A stretch of DNA of 49,045 nucleotides, from the NCBI RefSeq assembly GCF_003473545.1, contig NZ_QUCM01000025.1, forward strand, positions 1 through 49,045, in the 5' to 3' direction. The notes under the pieces are model-generated. The model worked only from the letters and a program-made list of their open reading frames with translations, was not told where the DNA came from and made no database searches. The DNA is from Clostridium sp. AM22-11AC (GTDB lineage Bacteria > Bacillota > Clostridia > Lachnospirales > Lachnospiraceae). The translations under genes were made by a program, and so were the position numbers. The first letter of the stretch is position 1. Every line of letters starts with the position of its first letter. Shown piece after piece: positions 41,331-49,002 of this stretch.

Positions 41331-42629
41331 TTACTCTAACAAACGTTTTAACACTTTTCCACTTTCATTTACAGGAAGTGTATCCTCAAAAAAGAAAAAC
41401 TTTGGGATCTCACCCTGGGAAAGGATTGTTTTTAACTGACTGCGAATCTCTCCCGTCTTTTTTTCCAGATTTTTTCCCCTTTCTTTCTCTTTTGGCACGA
41501 TCCAGGCAGCCAGATACTGCCGTCCCTGTCGCTCTACCGGTTTTACTGCTGCCTCTGCCCCGATCCCAAGTGAAAGGATCACCTGTTCTACACGGATACA
41601 GGAGATCTTCTGGCCATTAATACTGCAAATATCATCCTTTCTGCCATCAAAACAAAAATAACCTTCCTCATCCAAATGGGCATAGTCTCCTGCGCTTGCT
41701 TCTTTTCCTGTTCCTATCACACCCCATTTCGTATTTACCATAAGCCTTCCGTCTTCCAGCTGCACATCAATTCCCGGAAACGGCCTTCCGATCCTGGTCT
41801 TATCGTCATTCATCTGTGTATCACGGATATAGGTAACATAGCTTAACTCACTGGCACCATAATAAAGCGTGATCTCTGCCTCTGTAAAAAACTGTTTTAA
41901 CTGTGCTACCTCTTCTTTTCCAAGGCTCTGAGAACCGCTTAAGATGGTCCGGATCTCTGGCAGAGGAGCCTGTTTTTCATGGCATAATGCCTGATATAAT
42001 GCCCGCAGTTTTGCCGGGATCAGGTAGATACCATTTGCCTGCCACTGTTTTATATTCCGGATCCACAGCCTTGGATCAAAACGCTCCTGGGCCAAAATAG
42101 TTGCTCCTGCCGCTAATTGCCCCATATACAGGTTTAAATTTCCTGTAAATGCAAGACTTCCCTGCATAAACAGGCGGCTTTCTGAATTTATATGAAAAAT
42201 CTCATTCTGCACAGGAAAATAATCATACCAGCTTCCAAAGGTCCTGAAAAGCAGCTTATTTTTTCCTGATGTCCCTGAAGTCATAACTGCCATACAGGCA
42301 TTTTCAGGCCATGTTTTTTGGGTCCATTCATCCACCGGCACTGTGGCATCTGCAGGAAGGATCACCGGGATCCAGTCTGTTCCCTGACAGGCCAGAAATT
42401 CCACCAGCTGGTCTAAAATACAGGTTGTCTGGATGATCCGAAGCTGCTTTTTGGCGTTCTGTTCCCCAAATTCCTTTTTCTCCTGTTTTAGCATTCCCTG
42501 CTTTTCTTTTGCCAAAGCATAAAGCTGGCTGTATGTAAGACTTTTGCCTGTTGTACAAAAAGCCTCTTTTTCCGGGGTTATATCCTGGATCTGCTGTATC
42601 ATTTCCAGATAGTTGGTGATCTTTTCCAT
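41331..42629 (-). CDS. AMP-forming acyl-CoA ligase (YhfT-like) in the BioY operon
   Basis: A 432-residue ANL-superfamily ligase, shorter than most (500-560). The phosphate loop MTSGTSGKNK, the adenine motif LYYGASELSY, the GDYAHLDEEGYFCFDGRKDD hinge with catalytic Asp/Arg, and a C-terminal lysine in NESGKVLKRLLE are all present. It should activate a carboxylic acid to its CoA thioester via the acyl-AMP. The Bacillus subtilis bioYB locus also carries a ligase (yhfT) and a thiolase (yhfS), so this arrangement is conserved, but the acid is unknown; pimelate or a biotin-related acid is possible. Last gene of the operon, 28 bases after the thiolase. Confidence 0.85.
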   Translation of the reverse strand: MEKITNYLEMIQQIQDITPEKEAFCTTGKSLTYSQLYALAKEKQGMLKQEKKEFGEQNAKKQLRIIQTTCILDQLVEFLACQGTDWIPVILPADATVPVDEWTQKTWPENACMAVMTSGTSGKNKLLFRTFGSWYDYFPVQNEIFHINSESRLFMQGSLAFTGNLNLYMGQLAAGATILAQERFDPRLWIRNIKQWQANGIYLIPAKLRALYQALCHEKQAPLPEIRTILSGSQSLGKEEVAQLKQFFTEAEITLYYGASELSYVTYIRDTQMNDDKTRIGRPFPGIDVQLEDGRLMVNTKWGVIGTGKEASAGDYAHLDEEGYFCFDGRKDDICSINGQKISCIRVEQVILSLGIGAEAAVKPVERQGRQYLAAWIVPKEKERGKNLEKKTGEIRSQLKTILSQGEIPKFFFFEDTLPVNESGKVLKRLLE

Positions 42630-42657
42630 GGATTTTATCTCCGCAATATACGTTTCT

Positions 42658-43797
42658 TTATACTTTTTCCACCAGAAGGGCCGTTCCGATCCCGCCTGCT
42701 GCCGCTACTCCGCAGATGCCAAATCTTCCCTGGTTCAGTTCCAGATCCTTTAACAGATGTAACAGGATAATGGCTCCGGAAGCGCCGTAAGGATGACCGT
42801 AAGCAAGGGCTCCTCCCAATGGATTTAACCGCTCTCTTATTCCAGGGAACTCCCGCTCTAAAAGTACATCGATCACTGCAAAGGCTTCATTCACTTCCAG
42901 ACTGTGGATCTCATCTATAGAAAGAGCGGTTTGTTTTAACAGCTTGCGGATCGCCAGAACGGCTGTTTTAGGACTCATAAAAGGATCACTGCCAATAGCT
43001 GTGCCGAAACGGAACGCTGCCTGAGGCGTCAGACCATGTTTTTTTCTGTATGCTTCAGAACAGAGGACCACAAAAGCTGCCCCGTCATGCATCAGACATG
43101 CATTGGCAGCTGTTATAATCGAACCGCCTGGCAGTAAACAGGGAAGCCGGTCTAAGAGTCTCTGGCTCATGGAAGGTCTGAGCCCTTCATCTTTTTTGCT
43201 GTCTGCAATGGAAAGCTGGATATCAGATAAAATCCCTTCTTTTGCCGCCTGGATAGCTCTCTTATGGCTTAACAGTACCCAGGGATCCATTTCTGCTTTG
43301 GTGACATTTTCTGTAAGGGCTGTTTTTTCTGCTCCCTCTAGCATGACCTGCTCTCCCTGAAAACCGGGAATAAACTTTGCCACTGTATAACTTTTTCCTT
43401 CCTGATAGTCCGGGTGATTGGAATTCCACATGCGGACCGGCTGGGTGGAGGAACTTTCAAAACCTCCTGCGATCACCAGATCTGCCAGACCACTTTCAAT
43501 CTTCGCTGCTGCAGCAGTAATACTTTCCAGGGCGGAACCGCACTGAAGGTCTAAGGTAACTGCCGGTATCATATCATCCAAACCGGCTGTAAGCGCAGCA
43601 AGGCGGGTGATATTTCCCCCGCCTGCTACTGCGTTTCCGCCAATGATATAATCGATCTCTTCATCTTTTAATGAAAATCTGTTTTTTATCTCTTTTAAGA
43701 CCTGGGCACCCAGAACTTCCGCCGGAATATGCCGGTATATCCCGTCTTTTACACCAATAAAACTTCTAAGTCCTCCAAGGATCCATACATTTTCCAT
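42658..43797 (-). CDS. Thiolase-family acyltransferase (YhfS-like) in the BioY operon
   Basis: A 379-residue thiolase. The nucleophile is Cys86 in LDLQCGSALES, the loop histidine is in ALAYGHPYGASGA, and the second cysteine sits in GICGVAAAGGIGTA, replacing the usual CxGGGxG. The common HEAF motif reads NEAF. The site therefore looks active, with some divergence from acetyl-CoA acetyltransferases. It would form or cleave a 3-oxoacyl-CoA. Together with the ligase and hotdog protein it suggests chain extension or shortening of a CoA ester linked to biotin supply (inference). AAGGGAG precedes the ATG. Confidence 0.85.
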   Translation of the reverse strand: MENVWILGGLRSFIGVKDGIYRHIPAEVLGAQVLKEIKNRFSLKDEEIDYIIGGNAVAGGGNITRLAALTAGLDDMIPAVTLDLQCGSALESITAAAAKIESGLADLVIAGGFESSSTQPVRMWNSNHPDYQEGKSYTVAKFIPGFQGEQVMLEGAEKTALTENVTKAEMDPWVLLSHKRAIQAAKEGILSDIQLSIADSKKDEGLRPSMSQRLLDRLPCLLPGGSIITAANACLMHDGAAFVVLCSEAYRKKHGLTPQAAFRFGTAIGSDPFMSPKTAVLAIRKLLKQTALSIDEIHSLEVNEAFAVIDVLLEREFPGIRERLNPLGGALAYGHPYGASGAIILLHLLKDLELNQGRFGICGVAAAGGIGTALLVEKV

Positions 43798-43845
43798 TGT
43801 CTGCTCTCCCTTATCTATCTAATACCCAGGTCTTTTTTGAACATT

Positions 43846-44406
43846 TTAGTCTGTTGGAAACAGTCTGCGAAGAGGTTTTGCAATTCCTGCTGCTGCAAAA
43901 CATTTAACAATATCAAGAGGAATAAAAGGAAGCACTGCCTGGATCATAATAGCGCCCCATGGCTGATTGGTCACATACTTCATCTGAACTGCACCAAATA
44001 AGTAGATTACCGGAATTCCTACGATAATGATAAATGCAGTCTGCCATCTTACTTTCTTTACTTTACAGCAGAACATGGAGATCAGAACAGCTGCCACCAG
44101 GTTGCCATAACGGTATCCGCCTGCCGGTCCTAACAGTTTTCCCAAAGATCCGCCAATTCCCACAACACTTAACAGGATCCATGTGACCATAACTGCCAGA
44201 GTCTGTAACGGAGAAAGGAGCAGACCGATCAGGTTTACCATTAAAGTCTGGGCTGTAATACTGGCTGTTGAAAAGGGAAGCGGTATTTTAATATACGTTG
44301 AAACAATAAGAAGTGCTGTCATTAAAGCCATAATCGTAAGGCTTCGTATATTCCAAATACTGTAAGATTTCGTTGTGTGAACTGTTTTTGATGTGGTCTG
44401 ACTCAT
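43846..44406 (-). CDS. bioY: BioY biotin transporter substrate-binding component (ECF S subunit)
   Basis: A 186-residue membrane protein of the BioY family with about six helices, including the conserved IPLPFSTASITAQTLMVNLIGLLLSP and GGSLGKLLGPAGGYRYG segments that form the biotin site. It captures biotin and works with the ECF module (EcfT/EcfA), which is not encoded here. An AAAGGAG ribosome site precedes the ATG. The position in this operon behind a BirA-type dyad supports biotin as substrate. Confidence 0.95.
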   Translation of the reverse strand: MSQTTSKTVHTTKSYSIWNIRSLTIMALMTALLIVSTYIKIPLPFSTASITAQTLMVNLIGLLLSPLQTLAVMVTWILLSVVGIGGSLGKLLGPAGGYRYGNLVAAVLISMFCCKVKKVRWQTAFIIIVGIPVIYLFGAVQMKYVTNQPWGAIMIQAVLPFIPLDIVKCFAAAGIAKPLRRLFPTD

Positions 44407-44422
44407 AGCTGTCCGCTCCTTT

Positions 44423-45046
44423 CTACTCTTTGTACTCTGTAATTTCAGCTTTTAAAATAATATTCTGAGGCGTCCTCAGATGGATTTTCTGTACCTTTTT
44501 TAATGCCTTTTCCGCTTCTATCTTCGGATCATTTTCTTCATCTGAAGATAAAAATTCAAGCCACCCGGATCTTTCAATCTGCAGGGGGGTAAGAAAACGG
44601 AACTCTGCCTGAAAAGGGATTTGGGGTGATAACTGTTTTAAGATCTTATTCGCCATCAGAAAACCCGGAACAATAGCACCTTCCCCCTGATGAATGGGAT
44701 TTTGGTCCTTTACTTCCCTTAAATAGCGATCGGTCTCCTCCCTGGTGACCTTAAAGAGATGATCTTCTTTTTCTGTTTCCATGTTTTCCCTGCTCCCCAA
44801 AGCCATTTTCTGACCCGGGTTGATCAAAGTCACATCTAAAAGATCTTTTTCCTCTCCTGCAAAAGAACAAATGTGGATCTTTGCCAGCCTCCCATCCTTT
44901 TTTAATATCTGCAAAGGAAACTGGTCTGAAGTTTTCATTTTCCTGTTTCCAAGACTAATCCTGCACTTTGCGATCATCCAGCCCTGACAGTCAGGAAGAG
45001 TTGAAAGGAGACCTTCTAATACAAGCAAACGCTTTGTATACTCCAT
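44423..45046 (-). CDS. MaoC-like hotdog protein, first gene of the BioY operon
   Basis: A 207-residue protein. The C-terminal half has DQNPIHQGEGAIVPGFLMANKIL (about 114-136), which matches the hydratase motif D-x-N-x-x-H followed by a G-rich helix seen in MaoC/R-specific enoyl hydratases and (3R)-hydroxyacyl-ACP dehydratases. Asp114 and His119 would be the catalytic pair. The N-terminal half is less clear and may be a degenerate second hotdog. It likely hydrates or dehydrates an acyl-thioester. It is an extra member compared with the B. subtilis bioYB-yhfT-yhfS group as I know it. The ribosome site AAGGAAAGGA is somewhat far from the ATG. Confidence 0.65.
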   Translation of the reverse strand: MEYTKRLLVLEGLLSTLPDCQGWMIAKCRISLGNRKMKTSDQFPLQILKKDGRLAKIHICSFAGEEKDLLDVTLINPGQKMALGSRENMETEKEDHLFKVTREETDRYLREVKDQNPIHQGEGAIVPGFLMANKILKQLSPQIPFQAEFRFLTPLQIERSGWLEFLSSDEENDPKIEAEKALKKVQKIHLRTPQNIILKAEITEYKE

Positions 45047-45114
45047 TGCAGCTATATTGTCCTTTCCTTATATTCTTTATATCTTTTACATAACCTGTTT
45101 CCGAAAACGCTTTG

Positions 45115-45143
45115 AGTATAGCAAAAAGAAAAGATAATGTCAA
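45115..45143 (-). promoter_or_regulatory. Promoter of the BioY operon
   Basis: Minus strand perfect -35 TTGACA (45138-45143), 17-base spacer, -10 TATACT (45115-45120). Start near 45108, about 60 bases before the first ATG. The -35 lies inside the left arm of the dyad at 45131-45173. Confidence 0.9.
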
Positions 45144-45173
45144 CCAGTTATCGCAAATGGTTAACATTATCTT
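45131..45173. promoter_or_regulatory. BirA-type biotin operator
   Basis: Arms AAGATAATGTCAACC (45131-45145) and GGTTAACATTATCTT (45159-45173) match at 14 of 15 positions as an inverted repeat with a 13-base centre. The inner GTTAACC/GGTTAAC halves resemble known BirA operators of Gram-positive bacteria, although the spacing is slightly short of the 14-16 usually quoted. It covers the -35 of the BioY operon, so biotin-bound BirA would repress it. Confidence 0.8.
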
Positions 45174-45223
45174 CAGCTTATTAACAATCATATCTCATTT
45201 TTACAGATCCCCTGCTTTTTCAA

Positions 45224-45564
45224 TTACCTTACACGGGCTTTTGCAGTATAAGACTCTACATCCACCTTGATTACCGTCACAGCATCTGCCATTTTCTCGC
45301 TGATCCTATGTTCTTCTCCAGTCTGCAGTCAATTTCTACAAAAACATGATCATTTTTTCGCAGGCAATCCAGTTTATGCCCTTCCTTCGCTCCATGGACA
45401 TAAAATGTCAGTTTTCCATCTTTCATTTCATATCCATAATGAAGGGGCACAACATAGGGATAATTTTCATCAAACATTCCCAAATGCATGTAACGTGCAC
45501 CTGCAATAATGCTTTCAATTTTATCCAGATCTAAGATCTCTCTGTCTTTTCTTCTCATTACCAA
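45224..45564 (-). pseudogene. Broken pyridoxamine-phosphate-oxidase-like (flavin-binding) gene
   Basis: The frame from 45564 encodes the start of a PNPOx-like/NimA-type flavoprotein: MRRKDREILDLDKIESII, then YPYVVPLHYGYE, FYVHGAKEGHKLD and VFVEIDC. It then runs into an unrelated-looking tail and stops at 45277. In another frame, 45224-45328 reads TGEEHRISEKMADAVTVI and then VDVESYTAKARVR with a stop, which looks like the normal C terminus of this family. Intact members are about 150-160 residues. So a middle segment of roughly 40-50 residues has been deleted with a frame change. Located directly downstream of cutC. Confidence 0.75.
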
Positions 45565-45604
45565 ATTACCTCCGTATACATAACAGAAACTCTATCATTT
45601 TATC

Positions 45605-46378
45605 TTAAAGGGATTGCAGAATTTCAACTGCTCTTCTGATTTCTGTCTCATCGGTGCGATAGATCTGAAATTCGCTCAATTCTTTAAGTCCCATATGTAC
45701 CCGCTCATTTCTATAATGCATGCCGCTTAAACAAAGCTTTTTACCAGACATATGAAAAGCGTGTGCTCCTGTTATCTTAGCAATTTCTGCTATATTCGCT
45801 GAACTGACCCCTGCGCCAGCCAGTATGGCAGGTTTGCAGTAGCTGTCTATGCCCTCACACTTATCAGCAGAAAGCTGTACAAGCCTGCGAAGAAGTTCAC
45901 ATCCGGCAACACAGTCTGCCTCCTGCCCTGATGTCAGGATCGTATCTACTCCCAGCTCTGCTGCTCTTTGTAATGTGACAACCGGGTCTGCGCATACATC
46001 AAACGCACGATGTAACGTGATCCCACTGTTTCCTGCTGCCTCGATCATCCCACGCATCTGTTCTTCATTGAGAGTACCATCTTCCTTTAAACTTCCGATC
46101 ACCACTCCATCAGCACCGGTCTGCGCAAAATAGCGGATATCATAAAGCATCTGCTCATACTCATAGTGTGAGTATAAAAAATCACCAAATCTTGGACGTA
46201 TTAATACTCTGACAGGAAGTCCTGTTTTCTCTTTGACCTGTTCAAATAAAGTGTAGCCCGGCGTGGTCCCACCGATCACAAGGTTTGCGCATAATTCCAG
46301 GCGGGTTGCACCGCCCCTTTTTGCCGCCAACGCTGACTCTACGCTGTCTACACACACCTCTAAAATATAATTCTCCAT
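45605..46378 (-). CDS. cutC: CutC family protein
   Basis: A 257-residue TIM-barrel protein of the CutC family, once linked to copper homeostasis but of uncertain biochemical role. Hallmarks are LEVCVDSVESALAAKRGGATRLELCANL, TPGYTLFEQVKE, VLIRPRFGDFLYSHYE and LHRAFDVCADP. ATG 46378 follows AAGAGG; an ATG eight codons upstream lacks a ribosome site. Full length for the family. Neighbours on both sides are gene remnants. Confidence 0.94.
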   Translation of the reverse strand: MENYILEVCVDSVESALAAKRGGATRLELCANLVIGGTTPGYTLFEQVKEKTGLPVRVLIRPRFGDFLYSHYEYEQMLYDIRYFAQTGADGVVIGSLKEDGTLNEEQMRGMIEAAGNSGITLHRAFDVCADPVVTLQRAAELGVDTILTSGQEADCVAGCELLRRLVQLSADKCEGIDSYCKPAILAGAGVSSANIAEIAKITGAHAFHMSGKKLCLSGMHYRNERVHMGLKELSEFQIYRTDETEIRRAVEILQSL

Positions 46379-46426
46379 CTGTGGTTCCTCTTGATCATAC
46401 AAACATTTATTTCATGGATCAATCAT

Positions 46427-46615
46427 TTATTTGTCTTCTCCGCAAACATCGATCTGGCAGCTTTTCATTGTCTCTAATGCAGCTTTATGCTTTTCTGGTG
46501 TCACTCCGGCACAGCAGCTGGCATCTACAGAGATTGCAGCCTCCGGATACTTTGCTTTCAGGATCAGGGCATTGGATACAACACAGATATCTGTACATAC
46601 ACCAACCAATTCATT
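46427..46615 (-). pseudogene. C-terminal fragment of a nicotinamidase/isochorismatase gene
   Basis: The fragment reads ELVGVCTDICVVSNALIL, then YPEAAISVDASCCAGVTPEKHKAALETMKSCQIDV. The cysteine in GVCTDICV corresponds to the nucleophile of the PncA/isochorismatase family, and the rest is its normal C terminus. Intact enzymes have about 180-210 residues; the N-terminal two thirds, with the catalytic Asp and metal ligands, are absent, and an in-frame TGA precedes the fragment. Only a TTG could start it. Inactive remnant. Confidence 0.8.
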
Positions 46616-46670
46616 TCATCATCTGTAGCAAATCTATCCCCGTTCATCCAGCTAAACGTCAGCTTATTTA

Positions 46671-47042
46671 TCAATCTATGATCATATATCCTAAAGCTTT
46701 AAGAACATCCAATGCTTTTTGATAATTTTCTCTTTTCATTAAAACATAATCCGTATTATATGTAGACACTGCAAAAATTGAAATACCATTATCTGCCAGG
46801 GCTGCCGCAATCTTAGCCAATATTCCTATTAATGAGAAATCCAAAACGCCCTGGATACGAAACGCTTTCCATCCATCATCCCGCTGGATCACATTTGCCG
46901 GAACTTCATCTGTGATACATACAAGAGACTTCTCTTCGTCCGTCTTTCCAATAAAACTATATTCCGAATTCAAATTTACAAGGGAATAATCCTCCACCTG
47001 ACATACCGAAAAATTATGATCGATCTTTTTTATTTCCATCAT
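46671..47042 (-). CDS. ACT-domain protein
   Basis: A 123-residue protein with two ACT-like halves. The C-terminal one reads GVLDFSLIGILAKIAAALADNGISIFAVSTYNTDYVLMKRENYQKAL, typical of the ACT_7/CASTOR-like group that binds amino acids. No catalytic domain is attached. It may sense an amino acid; the target is unknown. AAGGAGAT precedes the ATG. It is the last of three same-direction genes (esterase, VOC, ACT). Confidence 0.85.
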   Translation of the reverse strand: MMEIKKIDHNFSVCQVEDYSLVNLNSEYSFIGKTDEEKSLVCITDEVPANVIQRDDGWKAFRIQGVLDFSLIGILAKIAAALADNGISIFAVSTYNTDYVLMKRENYQKALDVLKALGYMIID

Positions 47043-47069
47043 AAATATTATCTCCTTGTGTAATCAATT

Positions 47070-47432
47070 TCACATCGGTGTTCTAACTTCGATCAGATGA
47101 CCATCCAGGTCATAAAAGCGAACAACCTGATGCCCACAGCTGTGGGTCATAAGTTTATTGACATACTGGATAGACGGATACAGACGCTCTAATTTTTCTG
47201 CAAATGTTTTAAGATCCTTTTCTTCAAAATATAATTCAGAAGAATTGTGTTCCGATACTATCTCTTTTTTCAAAAAATTGGCCCAGATCTTTTCATCCTG
47301 AAGAACAAGCCCTTCTGTTAAGATCACATTTCCGTCCTGATCAAGAATTACATCCAGGCCAAATAAATCATGATAAAATGTTTTTGCTTTTTCAAGGTCT
47401 TTCACAACGATTAAAATATTTTTTAATTTCAT
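47070..47432 (-). CDS. VOC (glyoxalase/bleomycin-resistance) family protein
   Basis: A 120-residue protein with the beta-alpha-beta-beta-beta pattern of the vicinal oxygen chelate fold: ILIVVKDLEKAKTFYHDLFGLDVILD at the start and VRFYDLDGHLIEVR at the end, with the usual Glu in the last strand. Members are metal-dependent lyases, dioxygenases or drug-binding proteins; nothing selects among these. Three bases separate it from the esterase stop upstream. Confidence 0.88.
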   Translation of the reverse strand: MKLKNILIVVKDLEKAKTFYHDLFGLDVILDQDGNVILTEGLVLQDEKIWANFLKKEIVSEHNSSELYFEEKDLKTFAEKLERLYPSIQYVNKLMTHSCGHQVVRFYDLDGHLIEVRTPM

Positions 47433-47435
47433 AGA

Positions 47436-48107
47436 TTATCCATTTCTTCCTTTTTCATTTTCTGTATTTGACACCCATGCAAATGCTTTTGCAACTCTCA
47501 AAGTCGGATCTTTAAAATGACCACCCTGATTCCATTCTAAAGTGCATTGTATTTCTTCGGCCTGCATCCATGCATATAATTCCCGAATACAGTCTCCTAC
47601 TTTTGACATAACTGAATTTTTTGTTTTTTCTTCCTTATTGCCAAGGCTGAGATAAACAGACCGACTTTTTATTTTACGTTCTTTCAGATATTCAACAAAT
47701 CCAGGGAACCAAACCGAAGGGGATGCTGCTGCAACACCATAAAATATATCCGTTTGACACGATGCCCATAATGCAAAAAGCCCGGAAAGAGAATAACCTC
47801 CAATGTAGTATGTCTTGTTCTTATCCGTACAGATCTTTAAGAGTTTTTCCAGAGTTTGCCAAGCCCCATCACCAAAGCTTTCGTTTCCAAATACAGCCGG
47901 TGCTTTCCATGGAGTTAGTTCCTGGTACCAGTTATTAACCTTTACAACGATAAATCGAAAATCCTTATTTATAAAGTTTCTGATTTCTGTAATCTCATTT
48001 TCAATGTCATGCAGATCATGATCACCTACTAGCTGAATTAAAACAACATCCGCCGTTGGATTTCCGTATTCATATATCGTCATCCGATTATCAAGAAATT
48101 TATTCAT
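47436..48107 (-). CDS. Alpha/beta hydrolase, esterase-D-like
   Basis: A 223-residue serine hydrolase. The nucleophile elbow is GGYSLSG, followed by AAASPSVWFPGF and VYLSLGNKEEKTKN; the histidine is probably in WNQGGHFKD. This pattern matches the putative esterase family that includes Fes and esterase D. Substrate unknown. ATG 48107 follows GTGAGG; the GTG four codons upstream is within that ribosome site. It starts nine bases after the stop of the KptA-like remnant. Confidence 0.8.
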   Translation of the reverse strand: MNKFLDNRMTIYEYGNPTADVVLIQLVGDHDLHDIENEITEIRNFINKDFRFIVVKVNNWYQELTPWKAPAVFGNESFGDGAWQTLEKLLKICTDKNKTYYIGGYSLSGLFALWASCQTDIFYGVAAASPSVWFPGFVEYLKERKIKSRSVYLSLGNKEEKTKNSVMSKVGDCIRELYAWMQAEEIQCTLEWNQGGHFKDPTLRVAKAFAWVSNTENEKGRNG

Positions 48108-48115
48108 AATCTGCC

Positions 48116-48310
48116 TCACAACTTTTCAAATATACTCAAATACCGCACCGGTACCTCTTTTGTCAGCCATACTACATTCACCGACAAATAAAACAGATAA
48201 CCATCTGCTGCTATCTTTCCTGCATTCATCTGATATACAACCGATTTTTCATGTCGGCTCCCAACTATTTTTGCAGTCTCATAGTCTTTTGACAGATGCA
48301 CATACAATCT
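48116..48310 (-). pseudogene. C-terminal fragment of RNA 2'-phosphotransferase (KptA/Tpt1)
   Basis: The frame reads RLYVHLSKDYETAKIVGSRH, then KIAADGYLFYLSVNVVWLTKEVPVRYL. This matches the C-terminal NAD-binding half of KptA, which removes 2'-phosphate from RNA. The N-terminal half (about 110 residues) is missing; instead a different gene in another frame is fused just upstream. Only a TTG could initiate here, so this is a remnant. Confidence 0.75.
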
Positions 48311-48642
48311 GGATTGCCGAAATATAATTTAGCATTATCAAGAGCAATTAATCCCTCTGCCATTGTTAGACATTTCTGATCTTCTTCAAACTCATAAATG
48401 CTCCGCTCTGTTTCAATTCGAATCTTCCCATCCTGAATTTGCAGTTTACCGCACGATGAGTGCATGTATTCATCTGACGGCAAAAAGAAATAGACTGCGT
48501 ATTTGCCAGGCTTACTGTCCGATTGAAAAATCATGATAAGACCTGACTGATCTACATAATATTCCCGCCAGTCTTTATATGGCTTTCCATCTCTGTTGCT
48601 TGCAACTCGCATAATTCCTGTATATGTTTCTTCTAGATGCAT
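48265..48642 (-). CDS. Unrecognised 125-residue protein with a recombined C terminus
   Basis: The protein starts MHLEETYTGIMRVASNRDGKPYKDWREYYVDQ and contains aromatic and charged beta-rich sequence, no membrane helix and no motif I recognise. A good AAGGAGAG ribosome site precedes the ATG. The last 14 residues (DCMCICQKTMRLQK) are simply the wrong-frame reading of the KptA fragment (RLYVHLSKDYETAK), so the original C terminus has been lost at a junction near 48310. It may still be expressed. Function unknown. Confidence 0.55.
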   Translation of the reverse strand: MHLEETYTGIMRVASNRDGKPYKDWREYYVDQSGLIMIFQSDSKPGKYAVYFFLPSDEYMHSSCGKLQIQDGKIRIETERSIYEFEEDQKCLTMAEGLIALDNAKLYFGNPDCMCICQKTMRLQK

Positions 48643-48891
48643 TATCTTGTCTCTCCTTTTCCTTTAAGTATAGCACATATCACTTCCTTTACGAATAAAC
48701 TAACAGTTGAAAACACATTTCATTTTCAAAGCTATCCCTCATATTCTGAACATCAAAATATCAAGGAGGACAAAAATTAAAGAAAAATCTATAAAATAGT
48801 ATAACACAAAATAAGAGTGACATGGTGAACTGATTGAAATGCTTCTGATTTTTGTAACGAATGATTGAATGATAAGGAGAGATTCGATACG
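48643..48891. other. A/T-rich intergenic stretch, nothing firm
   Basis: No gene or RNA is recognised in these 249 bases. On the minus strand a TATACT (48667-48672 region) could be the -10 for the 125-residue gene, but no convincing -35 accompanies it. Confidence 0.4.
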
Positions 48892-49002
48892 ATGAGAACA
48901 ATATTTGCAGAATACAATCCACAACGAAACAGCATTGATGTATATACCAGTGCTGGCTATATGCTCCGCATTGACTGTTAGGAAGCTGAAAAGAGCCTAT
49001 GA
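48892..49002 (+). pseudogene. DUF6061-like small gene interrupted by a stop codon
   Basis: ATG 48892, preceded by AAGGAGAG, encodes MRTIFAEYNPQRNSIDVYTS and then AGYMLRIDC, stopping at TAG 48979-48981. The same frame then gives EAEKSL and a TGA. As I recall the family, a tryptophan follows IDC (IDCWEAE...), so TGG has probably become TAG, and the downstream half is also gone. Intact relatives are roughly 70-80 residues and common on mobile or accessory DNA of gut Clostridia. Family name from memory. Confidence 0.55.

Noticed and set aside
48739..48924. A 61-codon minus-strand frame
   Set aside because: A/T-rich intergenic translation without a ribosome site, overlapping the better-supported DUF6061-like remnant on the other strand.
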